Part shown: positions 10,547 through 22,550 of the stretch, in pieces
Layout of the letters: each line of letters starts with the position of its first letter
Position numbering within the stretch: position 1 is the first letter of the stretch
Assembly (NCBI GenBank): GCA_963853835.1
Contig: OY970829.1
Span: 5,996,446-6,060,445 of the forward strand
Length of the DNA stretch: 64,000 nucleotides
Direction: 5' to 3'
Origin: Calendula officinalis
Taxonomy: Eukaryota; Streptophyta; Magnoliopsida; Asterales; Asteraceae
Made by a program: the position numbers and the translations under genes
Notes under the pieces: model-generated
Told to the model about the DNA's origin: nothing
Database searches by the model: none
What the model saw: the letters and a program-made list of their open reading frames with translations, nothing else

Positions 10547-11288
10547 CTCACGTTTATAAAACGAGGTCTACCAAAAGTCTCTCTAATGTAATACATTTCA
10601 AAAAGATATTTTGAACTTTTATTTTACATAAATAAGTACTAAACGCCGCATTAAAACTGAAAAACCGGACCAGTTATGTTACTTCGTATATGATAATATA
10701 CACTGTTTGAAGATCATATGGGCCACGGCCATTCGGTCATTTTCCTTCGACATTCTTCCGGTTTTTTTAGTTATATTAGAGCCACTACTAAACTATTCGG
10801 TGACAACTAAATAAAATACTTGAAATCGATTTGATGTAGATACGGGCTTCGAGTATTAAAAATATTTTGGTCATAAAGCTAGCCTTATCAAGCTTGTGAC
10901 GTGTTATTGTGTATATGTATTATACATAATTATTATATCTAATCGAGTCGAACTGACCTCAAAATTAAGTCTTTAGTACTAAGAGTGGTGCCAACCGACC
11001 TCAAAATTAAGTCTTTAGTGCTAAGAGTGGTGCCAACGGGCACTTCTCTTCCCTTCAGTTGGCCGACACTTCGGTTTGGGGTGGGGGGAAGCGATGGCAC
11101 ACTCCTTCACTTCTTTGCGTCGAATGATTTTTATTTTATTTTGTGTATGTATTTTATAAAGTATAAAATATTAAAAGAAAGAGTAAGGTTCACTTGTGTG
11201 TCAGTTGAATGTTAGTTGATATGACGTTATAAATCTGAAAGTTTGAGTTGGCGAATAACACCATTGACATGTAAATAATAACAACGAT
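10547..11288. repeat. intergenic with 44-bp tandem duplication
   Basis: The segment reading CCGACCTCAAAATTAAGTCT and on through AGAGTGGTGCCAAC occurs twice in tandem at about 10953-11038. The rest is AT-rich without a supported gene; a short open frame at 10985-11215 starts at a GTG and runs through this duplication. Confidence 0.5.
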
Positions 11289-11569
11289 ACTCAGTCCCTT
11301 CAAAATTATTGGCTAAATGGAGATGGCGGTTTTATAATGAAAAGGGTTCGTTATGGTGTTCGGTGATTCAATCTATTCATTGAGAGGATGGTGGTTTGAA
11401 AAAACGGTTCCGAATCGTGGGAAAAAGGCATTTGGGCTCAAATTATTGGGTCAATTAATTTCCTTCATGAAAGTAATATCATCCTGTTTAATGCTATAAA
11501 ATATCGCATAGTAAGTGGCCGTGAAATTAATTTTTGGACGAATAGATGGGTAACGAATGAACCTCTTTG

Positions 11570-14248
11570 TGTAACATCCTAAAACCGGCCTAGTAGTTTT
11601 AGGTATATATTGATATTTGATAACTATCTATTTAACCTTATGTGAAATTATTTGATTAAATGTTAAAAAGATTGTTTGATCTTTTGTCCTTTTGTGATAT
11701 TTTAATCAATGGATTAAAATATCCGGTTTCTGAAATGTTTAAATTATTTTATGATTTTTATATTTTTGGATTCTCCTCCTTATTTCGTTTCCAAAAATGT
11801 ATTCGCTTTTGAAAACGGAGCTCGTTTGGTATTTTAAATAAATTAACTACGAACCGGACCTTTCGTATTGTATTGTTTAAAAAAATTGAAAATGCAAGTG
11901 GGCCCACCTTGGAGTGTGTTCGGCAGAATTTGGGAATGGGGGAGGGGACCATTTACCCACTTTGTCACCATCTCACTTTCCACACTCTTTCTTTTATTTT
12001 TTTTTACCTTTTTACAAATTCAAATCCTCTCAAACCTCCATCCTTTTGCTTGGTGTTCTTGAAGATCCATAGCTCAAATCTTCTTGTTCTTGAGCTTAGA
12101 TCACGTTTTTATGTAGAGCTTGAGGTAAGCTTTCATCTCTTGTTGTTTATTTTGAAGTTCTTGCAAAATGGTAAACTAGGGTTTTGGGTTATGTAAGATT
12201 TTTGCTAGTTTGGTTATAAGAATGATGTTTTTACGTTTGTATTGGTTTATTATGTTGATTACATGAAAATATATGTTGGTTGTTCTTGGTGCTCTTGAAA
12301 AGTGGTGAACTAGGGTTTTAAGATTCGGTGGGTTTGATGTGGAATGATAAAGTTTATGAATCTTTTGTGTTTTATATGTTGAATGACACTTGTTATGTGC
12401 TATAACTAGTAAAATTATATTTTTGGTGGAAGATCCATAAATCACCATGGTAGGTGATTTTGGAGAAAAAGATGGGTTTTTAGTAAAGTGGTTAGATCTT
12501 AGATTTTAATGGATTTTATTGTTAATATAGATTGAACTAAAATGTTGAAAGTATTAAATGCTAGAATGATTAATTATGAATTGGTTGGATGAAATTGTTA
12601 GTTATAATGTTATATGAGTTTATATCTAAAGTGTAAACTAGTTATTGGGTATAAGTGACTAGTTGGTGTGAAATGTCATTTGTAGGTTTTATAACTTATA
12701 TTGCTAGTTATGTTAATACAACATGTTAGAAAAGTTATTTTGGTGTTTGACAATTCATGGTGTATTTTGGTAGAAATGCTAGCTTTATAATGTTGGATAA
12801 TTGTGTAAAAATGCATAAAGTAGTTAGACTTGGGTTTGACCTTGTTAAAATGACTAGTAAGTTATGAATTGTTAAATGATATGATTATGTCATTTATAGG
12901 CGTGTTTTGAAGTGCTAAAGTCAAAATGTGAATTTTGACCTGTTTGGGTAAATATTGTAGAAGTTGTCTAAATATGTTTTAATTAAGTTTAGCTTTGACT
13001 ATGGATGGAGATAACATGTTAATTACATAATTTGGTGATTGGTAAGTTGTTGACATGATTATAGTTGTAGTATGTATTATTGTTTTAATAATCCGGTTTT
13101 GACCATTTGGATGTAAGATGTACATTTTGGATAGTTGACTTGAATTATGGAAGTATGATATGAATATGACTTGAGTAGTTATTATTGCAAGTGTTTAGAT
13201 GTCTTTTGTGTCAAAAGTTAGTTTGTGAACTCATTTGACTTTGTTTATGGAAATTGGTGGAATTATGCACTAATTCGGTATTCTTTGGATTCACAGGAAA
13301 ACGGGAGGACAACTCAATGACATTAGACTACTGAGTTGGTGACAAGGAAAAGGTTACGGTGAGTGGATTTAACCTCCAACTTGTGTTTGGTTACAATTGG
13401 TTTGGTATTTGCATACTTGTTAAAATGCAGGAAACCGTTGGTAGCTCTGGGAGTTCGCGACGCGAACTATGGTTCGCGGTCGCGAACTATAGACAGTGAG
13501 TTTGGGTTTGGATCGGGAACTCTTCGCGGGCCAATTCACGGACGCGAACCACAGTTCGCGACGCGAACTAGAGGTTGGCGACGCGAACTTGCTTGCGATG
13601 CTTTTCGACGCGATTTTTCGTATATAGCTTGCTTGTTTGGTACCTATTTACTTGTGTTAAGTTAAATAGGTTATGTGCACATATGTGAAGAGGCTTTGCT
13701 TGATTGGTAGCAACAACTCGGTTAGTGGGCAACCGAGGTTTGAGAAGTCAGTGCGCTGGGCATAGTGTATCGACTAATGGGTGGAATGGACCTTACCTGT
13801 ATGCGTTACACGTAAGGGGGTTTACCCGGGGAGTTGGGTACAGGCCTTCGGTTACCATTGTTAGGCCAACAATGGTTTAAGGCTCCGGCAGGACCCCGAG
13901 CTTCTCAAACAAACAGTGATTATGTGGTTATGTGGCTTTTCGATCGTGAAGATGTTTGTGCTTGCTTGTTGTGCTTTACAGAATTTGTAGATTATGTTCA
14001 TTCACTTAGCTTTGTGCTAATCCCTCCCTCGTTTACTCTTTTCAGGTTGATCGGTGCCTTGGACGGAATGGATGACCAAGCTCAATTTGATATGTTTTGT
14101 AAAATGAGCCTTTTCGATAAATGACACCGTTTAAACAACCTTGTTATTTTAGGACGTTTGGATTGTATACCTAAACCTAAAACTTATTATTATCTTTATG
14201 CTTCCGCACACCTTTAAAAAAACGGTTTCTAAATTTTGCGGTGTTACA
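11570..14248 (+). repeat. 5' LTR
   Basis: Starts TGTAACATCC and ends GGTGTTACA. It differs from the 3' LTR by scattered substitutions, by an extra 20 bp in the TTCGCGACGCGAAC-rich block (about 13555-13590), and by lacking about 9 bp near 11690. That GC-rich block (13460-13620) contains several palindromic TTCGCGACGCGAA copies. Confidence 0.93.
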
Positions 14249-14251
14249 ACT

Positions 14252-14263
14252 TGGTATCAGAGC
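14252..14263 (+). other. primer-binding site, initiator Met tRNA
   Basis: TGGTATCAGAGC, complementary to the 3' end of plant initiator methionine tRNA, begins 3 bases after the 5' LTR. Confidence 0.9.
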
Positions 14264-14441
14264 TTCGGTTTGGCGATGGATACACTGTTAGGTGTTTCAT
14301 TCCCAAATCGTGGCTCGAGTTTGGTCGAGCATTCCGGACGAGTGGGATTAGAGCAACGGTGAATGAAGTTAGTTTATAGTTAGTGTGTAATTACTAACGA
14401 TTTAAACTAAGGTTTCGTGAGATGTTGTGTTTGTTACAGAT

Positions 14442-15173
14442 ATGACAGATAAAGAGTACCCGACCCCCTTGACCCCAGGAAATGTTGGTACGTCAAGTAA
14501 CAATGTGGGAACCGACCGAGAAGCATATATAGAAACTTTGGAAAGACAAGTGCAAGAGTTGAGAAATCAGGTACAACAACAGCAACAACTAATCAAGGGA
14601 ATGACACCTTCGATCCTCGCCCCATTGCTTCTTACCCTCCCATCAACACGACCACTAGCGAATTATCCATTCCCACCACAAATGAACCAACCCTTTCCAC
14701 CTCAGATAAATCATTCCCTTCCACCGCAGGGAATTTACCCGTACCCACCATTGGGAATCCCGCCACATCTAGGGTTAGAACAACAGAGTGCTTATAACCA
14801 ATCGGGGAACATTAGTCGTAAGCAGTCTGTCCACAGATCAAGTCAAAGGAACCCATGGTGTCGTAATTGTAGGTCTGCTCATGTTGGGACGTGCACTATT
14901 CAGACCAAGAAGTGCAAGAGTTGTGGTCAACTGGGGCACGAGGGTAAGGATTGTAAGTTTCCACAGGATGTGTGTTGTAACTGCCAAAATGAGGGACATA
15001 AAGAGAGTAAATGTCCTTCAGAAAAGAAAGTGGGTTATAGGTCAAAGATGGGGGCGGTCGGGGAGTCTCCATCAACAGTAGAAAGGAAGAGGAAGAGTGC
15101 TGACGTCATTGACAGTGACAGCTCGGGTATGTCTTATAAAACTCGATACTGTACTTATATTATTTATTGGTAG
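14442..15173 (+). CDS. gag-like nucleocapsid protein of the LTR element
   Basis: 243 aa from the first in-frame ATG (14442); the frame is open further upstream from a GTG. Order of parts: a short acidic N-terminus, a coiled-coil-like segment (about 25-53, ETLERQVQELRNQ then glutamines), a Pro/aromatic-rich repeat region with PFPPQ and YPYPP motifs (about 65-110), then three cysteine knuckles. The first is a variant (CRNCRSAHVGTC, CX2CX3HX3C); the next two are canonical CCHC (CKSCGQLGHEGKDC and CCNCQNEGHKESKC). The variant-then-canonical layout is common in Ty3/gypsy gag proteins. The usual helical capsid domain ahead of the knuckles is not apparent, so this may bind RNA and rely on a helper for capsid. 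Intact, without internal stops. Confidence 0.8.
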   Translation: MTDKEYPTPLTPGNVGTSSNNVGTDREAYIETLERQVQELRNQVQQQQQLIKGMTPSILAPLLLTLPSTRPLANYPFPPQMNQPFPPQINHSLPPQGIYPYPPLGIPPHLGLEQQSAYNQSGNISRKQSVHRSSQRNPWCRNCRSAHVGTCTIQTKKCKSCGQLGHEGKDCKFPQDVCCNCQNEGHKESKCPSEKKVGYRSKMGAVGESPSTVERKRKSADVIDSDSSGMSYKTRYCTYIIYW

Positions 15174-17266
15174 AGAAAATTTTTCATGTATGTTTAGATA
15201 AACTCGGTACTTGTGCATGTGTAAATAGATACTTGAGTGAAAATTTTGTGATGAACTGAACTGCGTACCTTTGGTGTTTTATGCTACGTGGAGTGGAATG
15301 ATTGATTGATTATTAGTTTTGGATACATCATCTGTGTCAGGAGTTTATTTAGATATAAATGATGCATGCTTTCTAGTCTCTTTATTATTGGAACCTGGAC
15401 TAGGTTAGTGTGATCTGATGTTTGGATTAGTCTAGGTTAATCAATGTTATAAAAGATAGTTTTCTTTTCTTGTTGTCGGCGCACACATAGTGCCTCGTGT
15501 GTTTAAAGTTGCTCATTTATGTTTTGGTACAAATTGGTAATAAGTGAAATTAATTGTCTTAGTTGTTCCTTCACTTCGGGAGAAGTGAAGATGATTGGTT
15601 GTATGTCGGTTTCGGTCACAATATATGTGACCATTGATAAATTGCGAATGATAGCAATTGCTGTGGATGTCGTTAATCTAAGACTTATAATTATGATAGA
15701 TGTAATCATAGACGTGAATTGAATAGTCCAAGTAGGACTAGTGTTTGTTATGTGAAAAAGTTGAAATTTTTGTTGTGACCTGTCGGGTCATATGTAGTGA
15801 CTTGTATAGTGAGAATAGTAAATGTCTGTCCAATGTGAATAAATTGATGTTTGCTTTTATTATAGCCATTAATTATGACAGCCAATCAATGTTAAATATC
15901 TGAATGACCTGAAATGTTTATGATGCAATCCTGATTGGTTTCCCTGTGTTGAATTTGGAGTATGATAAGTGACTAATGAACTGTATGTGTGGATTATTTT
16001 GAGTTGTCTTGTGATAGTAATAATTGAAGATGAAAGAGGTCGTTAAGTGATTGCATTGATTATGAAATTATTGAGAAAATTTCTGAAATTGGATGATTAT
16101 ATTAAAACGATTTATATTGATAAAAATTGATCATAGCTTAAATTGGTAATCTTTCAATTACTCAAAGTGATGTAACGTATGGATAATTGTAATAAAAGTT
16201 GTCAAATTAAGGTCATGAGGTTTTATGCCTTAAGAAATATGTTTCTAGATCGAATAACATATTAGAATGGTAAATGTTGTTTATGCTTAATTGTGGGGTG
16301 GATCGATGAATATACCATGCTATTTGGATGTTAATAGGTTAGAGTCAAGAACTAGTTGAGTTGTAATTAGTAGAGTGGATGTTTAATTGAAAAAAGGTTT
16401 ATTAGTCATAACATAAGTTTGACATGTTTAATGAACCGTTAATTGTATGTTTGGAATTGTTATGATAATTTCCTCAATTTTGACCCGTTAAAGGTAATTA
16501 GTGTCAAAACTTGATTGAATACATTTTAAGATCGCTAGACCTTGATTATGATGATAAATGTTTGATAATTGCGTGAGTTGGGTTTGGTAATTTGTTTAAC
16601 ATGTTATGGAAGTAATAAAACAATTTTGACCATAAAACTTGTTTTGATCCGTTTGGTCATAAAGTGTTAAGGAAATTGATAAATGCCTAATTGATATGTG
16701 ACTTTAACTTTCCTAAGGGTTTTAATCTCATAAGTATGACTAATTGAGTATAAAAGATATTTTTGTTATATTACCAGGTTTGTAGAGAGATATGTGGCTT
16801 ATACTTGAATTGATGTGACTTTATCTCATGAAGGTGTATTTTTGAAATTAATTGATTAAGATCGGAAATTTTGATTTGGAAATTCTTAAAATTGCGGGTT
16901 GTTTAATGAGTTAAACTGTGCAAGATTGTAAATTTTGGTAGAATAAAGAAGAAAATAAGTAGGTATTTGAGACTTGAAATAATTGTGTGACCTCGTGTAA
17001 GGAAAATTTTTTTAAAACATGTGCTTGTGGATCACTTGTATGTAATGAGGAATTCTAACTGAACCAGGAATGATAATTGTTATATGACTATCGATATAAT
17101 TTTGAATTAGTGGGTATACTAGGGAAACGGTTTGATTGGTAACTGAAATGGCGATGTTTTGCGGGAACATAATATGAGTCTTAAATTGGAATGGAAGTTG
17201 AAATCGAAAAGAAATACTTTTGTTGTAGAAAATTTGCGGTTGGATTCCGAGGACGGAATCCTTTTT

Positions 17267-17280
17267 AAGGAGGGTAGAGT
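17267..17280 (+). other. polypurine tract
   Basis: AAGGAGGGTAGAGT immediately precedes the 3' LTR, as required for plus-strand priming. Confidence 0.75.
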
Positions 17281-19950
17281 TGTAACATCCTAAAACCGGC
17301 CTAGTAGTTTTAGGTATATACTGATATTTGATAACTATCTATTTAACCTTATGTGAAATTATTTGATTAAATGTTAAAAAGATTGTTTGACCTTTTGTCC
17401 TTTTGTCATTTTGTGATATTTTAATCAATGGATTAAAATATCCGGTTTCTGAAATGTTTAAATTATTTAATGATTTTTATATATTTGGATTCTCCTCCTT
17501 ATTTCGTTCCCGAAAATGTATTCGCTTTTGAAAACGGAGCTCGTTTGTTATTTTAAATAAATTAACTACGAACCGGACCTTTCGTATTGTATTGTTTAAA
17601 AAAATTGAAAATGCAAGTGGGCCCCCCTTGGAGTGTGTTCGGCAGAATTTGGGACTGGGGGAGGGGACCATTTACCCACTTTGTCACCATCTCACTTTCC
17701 ACACTCTTTCTTTTATATTTTCTTTTACCTTTTTACAAATTCAAATCCTCTCAAACCTCCATCCTTTTGCTTGGTGTTCTTGAAGATCCATAGCTCAAAT
17801 CGTCTTGTTCTTGAGCTTAGATCACGTTTTTATGTAGAGCTTGAGGTAAGCTTTCATCTCTTGTTGTTTATTTTGAAGTTCTTGCAAAATGGTAAACTAG
17901 GGTTTTGGGTTTTGTAAGATTTTTGCTAGTTTGGTTATAAGAATGATGTTTTTACGTTTGTATTGGTTTATTATGTTGATTACATGAAAATATATGTTGG
18001 TTGTTCTTGGTGTTCTTGAAAAGTGGCGAACTAGGGTTTTAAGATTCGGTGGGTTTGATGTGGAATGATAAAGTTTATGAATCTTTTGTGTTTTATATGT
18101 TGAAAGAAACTTGTTATGTGCTATAACTAGTAAAATCATATTTTTGGTGGAAGATCCATAAATCACCATGGTAGGTGATTTTGGAGAAAAAGATGGGTTT
18201 TTAGTAAAGTGGTTAGATCTTAGATTTTTATGGATTTTAATGTTAATATAGATTGAACTAAAATGTTGAAAGTATTAAATGCTAGAATGATTAATTATGA
18301 ATTGGTTGGATGAAATTGTTAGTTATAATGTTATATGAGTTTATATCTAAAGTGTAAACTAGTTATTGGGTATAAGTGACTAGTTGGTGTGAAATGTCAT
18401 TTGTAGGTTTTATAACTTATATTGCTAGTTATGTTAATACAACATGTTAGAAAAGTTATTTTGGTGTTTGACAATTCATGGTGTATTTTGGTAGAAATGC
18501 TAGCTTTATAATGTTGGATAATTGTGTAAAAATGCATAAAGTAGTTAGACTTGGGTTTGACCTTGTTAAAATGACTAGTAAGTTATGAATTGTTAAATGA
18601 TATGATTATGTCATTTATAGGCGTGTTTTGAAGTGCTAAGGTCAAAATGTGAATTTTGACCCGTTTGGGTAAATATTGTAGAAGTTGTCTAAATATGTTT
18701 TAATTAAGTTTAGCTTTGACTATGGATGGAGATAACATGTTAATTACATAATTTGGTGATTGGTAAGTTGTTGACATGATTATAGTTGTAGTATGTATTA
18801 TTGTTTTAATAATCCGGTTTTGACCATTTGGATGTAAGATGTACATTTTGGATAGTTGACTTGAATTATGGAAGTATGATATGAATATGACTTGAGTAGT
18901 TATTATTGCAAGTGTTTAGATGTCTTTTGTGTCAAAAGTTAGTTTGTGAACTCATTTGACTTTGTTTATGGAAATTGGTGGAATTATGCACTAATTCGGT
19001 ATTCTTTGGATTCACAGGAAAACGGGAGGACAACTCAGTGACATTAGACTACTGAGTTGGTGACAAGGAAAAGGTTACGGTGAGTGGATTTAACCTCCAA
19101 CTTGTGTTTGGTTACAATTGGTTTGGTATTTGCATACTTGTTAAAATGCAGGAAACCGTTGGTAGCTCTGGGAGTTCGCGACGCGAACTATGGTTCGCGG
19201 TCGCGAACTATAGACAGTGAGTTTGGGTTTGGATCGGGAACTCTTCGCGGGCCAATTCGCGGACGCGAACCACAGTTCGCGACGCGAACTTGCCTGCGAT
19301 GCTTTTCGACGCGATTTTTCGTATCTAGCTTGCTTGTTTGGTACCTATTTACTTGTGTTAAGTTAAATAGGTTATGTGTACATATGTGAAGAGGCTTTGC
19401 TTGATTGGTAGCAACAACTCGGTTAGTGGGCAACCGAGGTTTGAGAAGTCAGTGCGCTGGGCATAGTGTATCGACTAATGGGTGGAATGGACCTTACCTG
19501 TATGCGTTACACGTAAGGGGGTTTACCCGGGGAGTTGGGTACAGGCCTTCGGTTACCATTGTTAGGCCAACAATGGTTTAAGGCTCCGGCAGGACCCCGA
19601 GCTTCTCGAACAAACAGTGATTATGTGGTTATGTGGCTTTTCGATCTTGAAGATGTTTGTGCTTGCTTGTTGTGCTTTACAGAATTTGTGGATTATGTTC
19701 ATTCACTTAGCTTTGTGCTAATCCCTCCCTCGTTTACTCTTTTCAGGTTGATCGGTGCCTTGGACGGAATGGATGACCAAGCTCAATTTGATATGTTTTG
19801 TAAAATGAGCCCTTTCGTTAAGTGACACCGTTTAAACAACCTTGTTATTTTGGGACGTTTGGATTGTATACCTAAACCTAAAACTTATTATTATCTTTAT
19901 GCTTCCGCACACCTTTAAAAAAAACGGTTTCTAAATTTTGCGGTGTTACA
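17281..19950 (+). repeat. 3' LTR
   Basis: Nearly identical to the 5' LTR. It carries a short duplication near 17405 (TTTTGTCATT) and a 20-bp deletion in the GCGAAC-rich block near 19288. Ends at GTTACA and is followed by CTTTG, the repeat of the bases preceding the 5' LTR. Confidence 0.93.
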
Positions 19951-19955
19951 CTTTG

Positions 19956-20728
19956 CAAGGTTTTTAATCGCCTTTTTAGGTTGGAATTAAATCCTTGCAG
20001 TAAAGTGAGAGATAGATGGGGTAATGGTGGTTGGTCGTTTATGTGGAGAAGAAATATTAGAGGCGGTTTAGAGAAAGAGCAATTCGATAATTTATTGAAT
20101 TTGATCAATAATTATAACTTGGGTGAAGATGAAGGTAAAGACAAAGTTGGTTGGTTCATAGGTGATTTGTGAATTTTCGGTGGGAGAGTGTCGGAAAATT
20201 ATCAATGCTATTTTGTTTCCCGGAATGGAGTTTGGTTCGACATGGTGTAACGTGGTTCCGATTAAAATTAATGTATTTATATGGAGATTAAAGTTGGATC
20301 GTATTCCGACTCGGTTCAATCTTTCGAGGAGAGGAATGGAGATTAGTTCTTTGTCATGCCCGGTGTGTAATGGTGGTGCGGAAACTTCCTGCCATACTTT
20401 CTTTTCGTGTATGGTTGCTAAAGAAGTGTGGCGAGGTATCAAATTATGGTGTGGTATGGATTGCATAAATTGCGTTTCGGTTGATGATTGGTGGTCCCGA
20501 GTTGAAGAAACTCCATTATATTCTTTGCGTCGTTTAATGTTTCAAGTCAACGGGTATGCTACGTGTTGGATGATTTGGAAACTTAGGAATTCTATTTTAT
20601 TTGATAATGGTAGAATTAAAAAATCTCATGTTTTAGATAGTATAAAATTGTACTCATTTTCGTGGTTATCTAACCGGAACCTTGAATTTAAGGTTTCGTG
20701 GGAGGATTGGCTTTTATTTTCGTTGTAA
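19956..20728 (+). pseudogene. LINE ORF2 C-terminus (reverse transcriptase zinc-binding region)
   Basis: Two open stretches in different frames encode parts of the C-terminus of plant L1-type ORF2. The first (about 19981-20172) has DRWGNGGWSFMWRR. The second (20162-20728) has the zf-RVT signature: WCNVVPIKINVFIWRL, IPTRFNLSRRGM, CPVC, then CHTFFSC and VWRGI. A frameshift or stop near 20170 separates them. Directly downstream is a short 3'UTR and the poly-A tail. The left piece of the same ORF (11306-11569) carries AKWRWRF-like sequence with stops. Non-functional. Confidence 0.85.
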
Positions 20729-20803
20729 TTTTGTAGTTTAGCGCTTTGCTAGACTCTCGTAATAAAATTGATGTTCAAAAAAAAAAACTCAGTCCCTTCA
20801 AAA

Positions 20804-21199
20804 GGATTACCAGCTTAATTAATAATTTTCTTTCCAATAAACAAAGAAATAATGCATTTTAAGAGAAACACTTTTATTAATGACTTACAATGTGCATTTG
20901 TACTGATTCATTGAAACGACCGGACTTGAAGCCTACGGCACTGCTTGCTCCGAACTCCACAATGTTGGGCACTTAAGCTTCATCTACGAATTAATTATAA
21001 ATTATAAACAAACAAAAACAGAAACTAGAAACTGAGTTTGGATCTATTAGCATACCTCTCGTACATTAACTATTATATTTATCAACTACAAGAGTGGTAT
21101 GCGGTTGGGTTTTCAAAAAGATGAAATTCGCAAGAGGTTTAAATTCAGTTTCTATGACGAATAAAAATACCTCACTGTGGCTACCTCACATAGTTTATA
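20804..21199. other. intergenic, nothing identified
   Basis: AT-rich sequence between the LINE and a Stowaway element; no gene or repeat boundary seen. Confidence 0.4.
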
Positions 21200-21516
21200 C
21201 TACCTTCGTATCAAAATAAGTGATACATTTGAGAAATTGCGGTTTTTGAGGCAAAAGATTGGAAAGTGATTTAAAATAGTATAAAGTGGATAGTTAGTGG
21301 ATAATGGGACCCACTTCTTTTGGATGTAGTGAAATTAATGATGTTTAAAAGTAAAAGTAAGGGTAAAAGAGTAATTTTATTTTATTAAAGTAGATAGTTA
21401 GTGGAGAAGGGGTGGGTCCCACTTTTTTGCCAAATAAGGAAAGATTTTGAAGTGTATCACTTATTTTGTTCCACCCCTTTTAGGAAAGTGTATCACTTAT
21501 TTTGATACGGAAGTAG
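21200..21516. mobile_element. Stowaway-like MITE
   Basis: CTACCTTCGTATCAAAATAA at the left and the complement of CTACTTCCGTATCAAAATAA at the right, flanked by TA. Interior has the GTGGGACCCAC-type motifs common to this family. Confidence 0.87.
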
Positions 21517-21833
21517 TATATGATATCTTTAGACTTTAGGCTACCTGCAAAACCGATGGTAACACTAAAAATATTCGGCTCATAAGCTGGATTACAAATT
21601 GTTATAAAACCATTCATTTATTAAAGGGTATTGCCTAGTCACCTTCAGAAAGGGGTGTAGACGTGAGTTAATAACAGAGCAATAATTGCCTTGAAGAAAA
21701 TAAATAAATAAATTATCAATAATGCAAGTCCTTAATTATTATCTTTGTATAATTGTACTTCATACGTTACCTAATATATTGCACAGTCTGGTAGTTCAAG
21801 GTTAATAATTTAATATTCAAGTCGGTGCAAATA

Positions 21834-22542
21834 TCCAATGTTTTCGTACCGGAATTGGATATGCTACCGGGCCGGACAAGCCGGTTCAACAAGCAAGTTA
21901 CTAGCCGGATTAAACCGCCCGGGTTTTGTCATAACCGGGTTTAACCGGCCATTTAAACCGGCGGGTCTCAAACTTGGGCCAGATTCTAGTTTGTTTAAAA
22001 CATTTCCCTCTTATCTATCTAGCTTTATAAAGCTAGTCAAGGAGCCAAGAAATGTTCTTGGACCAATGTGGGATACAAGTCTTACAAATAAATCAGATGA
22101 GTTGTTACTTTTCTATTATAGTGGAGGAGTTTAGTTGTAATAGATGTTTTGAGCAATGTGGGATCCTTGTTAGTTTATGTCTATTTAATAATGAGATTAA
22201 GTAATCCCAGATTATATGGAAGTATGGAACTTCCTCTTGCATAACATTCATCTTATATTTTTTTAAAGTTTTCGATGCCTTGTTTTGATTTTATGTTTTA
22301 GTTTATTATGCTTACAATTCTGTTTTGTTTCTGTTTTAGTTTTGTCAACAATTTTAGTAAAATCCTATTATTTGGCAACATATAGTAATTTATACGTGAT
22401 TTGAATATCGAGCTACCTTCAACATGATTGTATAAAAAATGTGAGCAGACCCCAACATGAATGATATTATTATCCGGTTCAACCGTTCCGACTGTTTTTA
22501 AGGCTTCGTCCGGTCCGATTCAAAACTCGGGTCTTAAAACAT
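21834..22542. mobile_element. probable diverged hAT-type element
   Basis: An 8-bp repeat TGCAAATA lies at 21826-21833 and 22543-22550. Near the ends are ATGTTTT and AAAACAT in inverted orientation. Subterminal ACCGG/CCGGTT motifs (21850-21960, 22473-22520) resemble other hAT MITEs here. The left terminus has four extra bases, so the exact ends are uncertain. Confidence 0.45.
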
Positions 22543-22550
22543 TGCAAATA

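Larger units (their letters stand above)
11570..19950 (+). mobile_element. complete gag-only LTR retrotransposon (8.4 kb)
   Basis: Two long LTRs (2679 and 2670 bp, TGTAACATCC...GTGTTACA) flank a 3032-bp interior. The 5-bp duplication CTTTG at 11565-11569 and 19951-19955 proves a single insertion. The interior has a methionine-tRNA primer-binding site, one gag-like ORF and a polypurine tract. From 15174 to 17266 it is AT-rich with no protease, reverse transcriptase, RNase H or integrase frame. It is therefore non-autonomous, of the TR-GAG kind. The zinc-knuckle layout suggests a Ty3/gypsy helper (inference). The LTRs are very alike, so the insertion is fairly recent. Confidence 0.93.
11306..20786 (+). 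mobile_element. 5'-truncated L1-type LINE, split by an LTR element
   Basis: A 17-bp target-site duplication (ACTCAGTCCCTTCAAAA) lies at 11289-11305 and again at 20787-20803, directly after the poly-A tail (about 20776-20787). The LINE itself is 11306-11569 plus 19956-20786, about 1.1 kb, and starts in the middle of ORF2. The right part encodes the C-terminal zinc-binding region of a non-LTR reverse transcriptase. The 8.4-kb LTR element accounts for the rest of the span. The LINE at the right edge of the window is the same kind. Confidence 0.9.

Noticed and set aside
13363..14124. Short ORFs shared by both LTRs (for example 13363-13665 and 13834-14124, repeated at 19084 and 19535)
   Set aside because: They lie inside LTRs, are broken differently in the two copies and have no domain.
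20162..20728. A 188-aa host gene
   Set aside because: It is the zf-RVT part of a LINE ORF2, with a poly-A tail and target-site duplication around the element.
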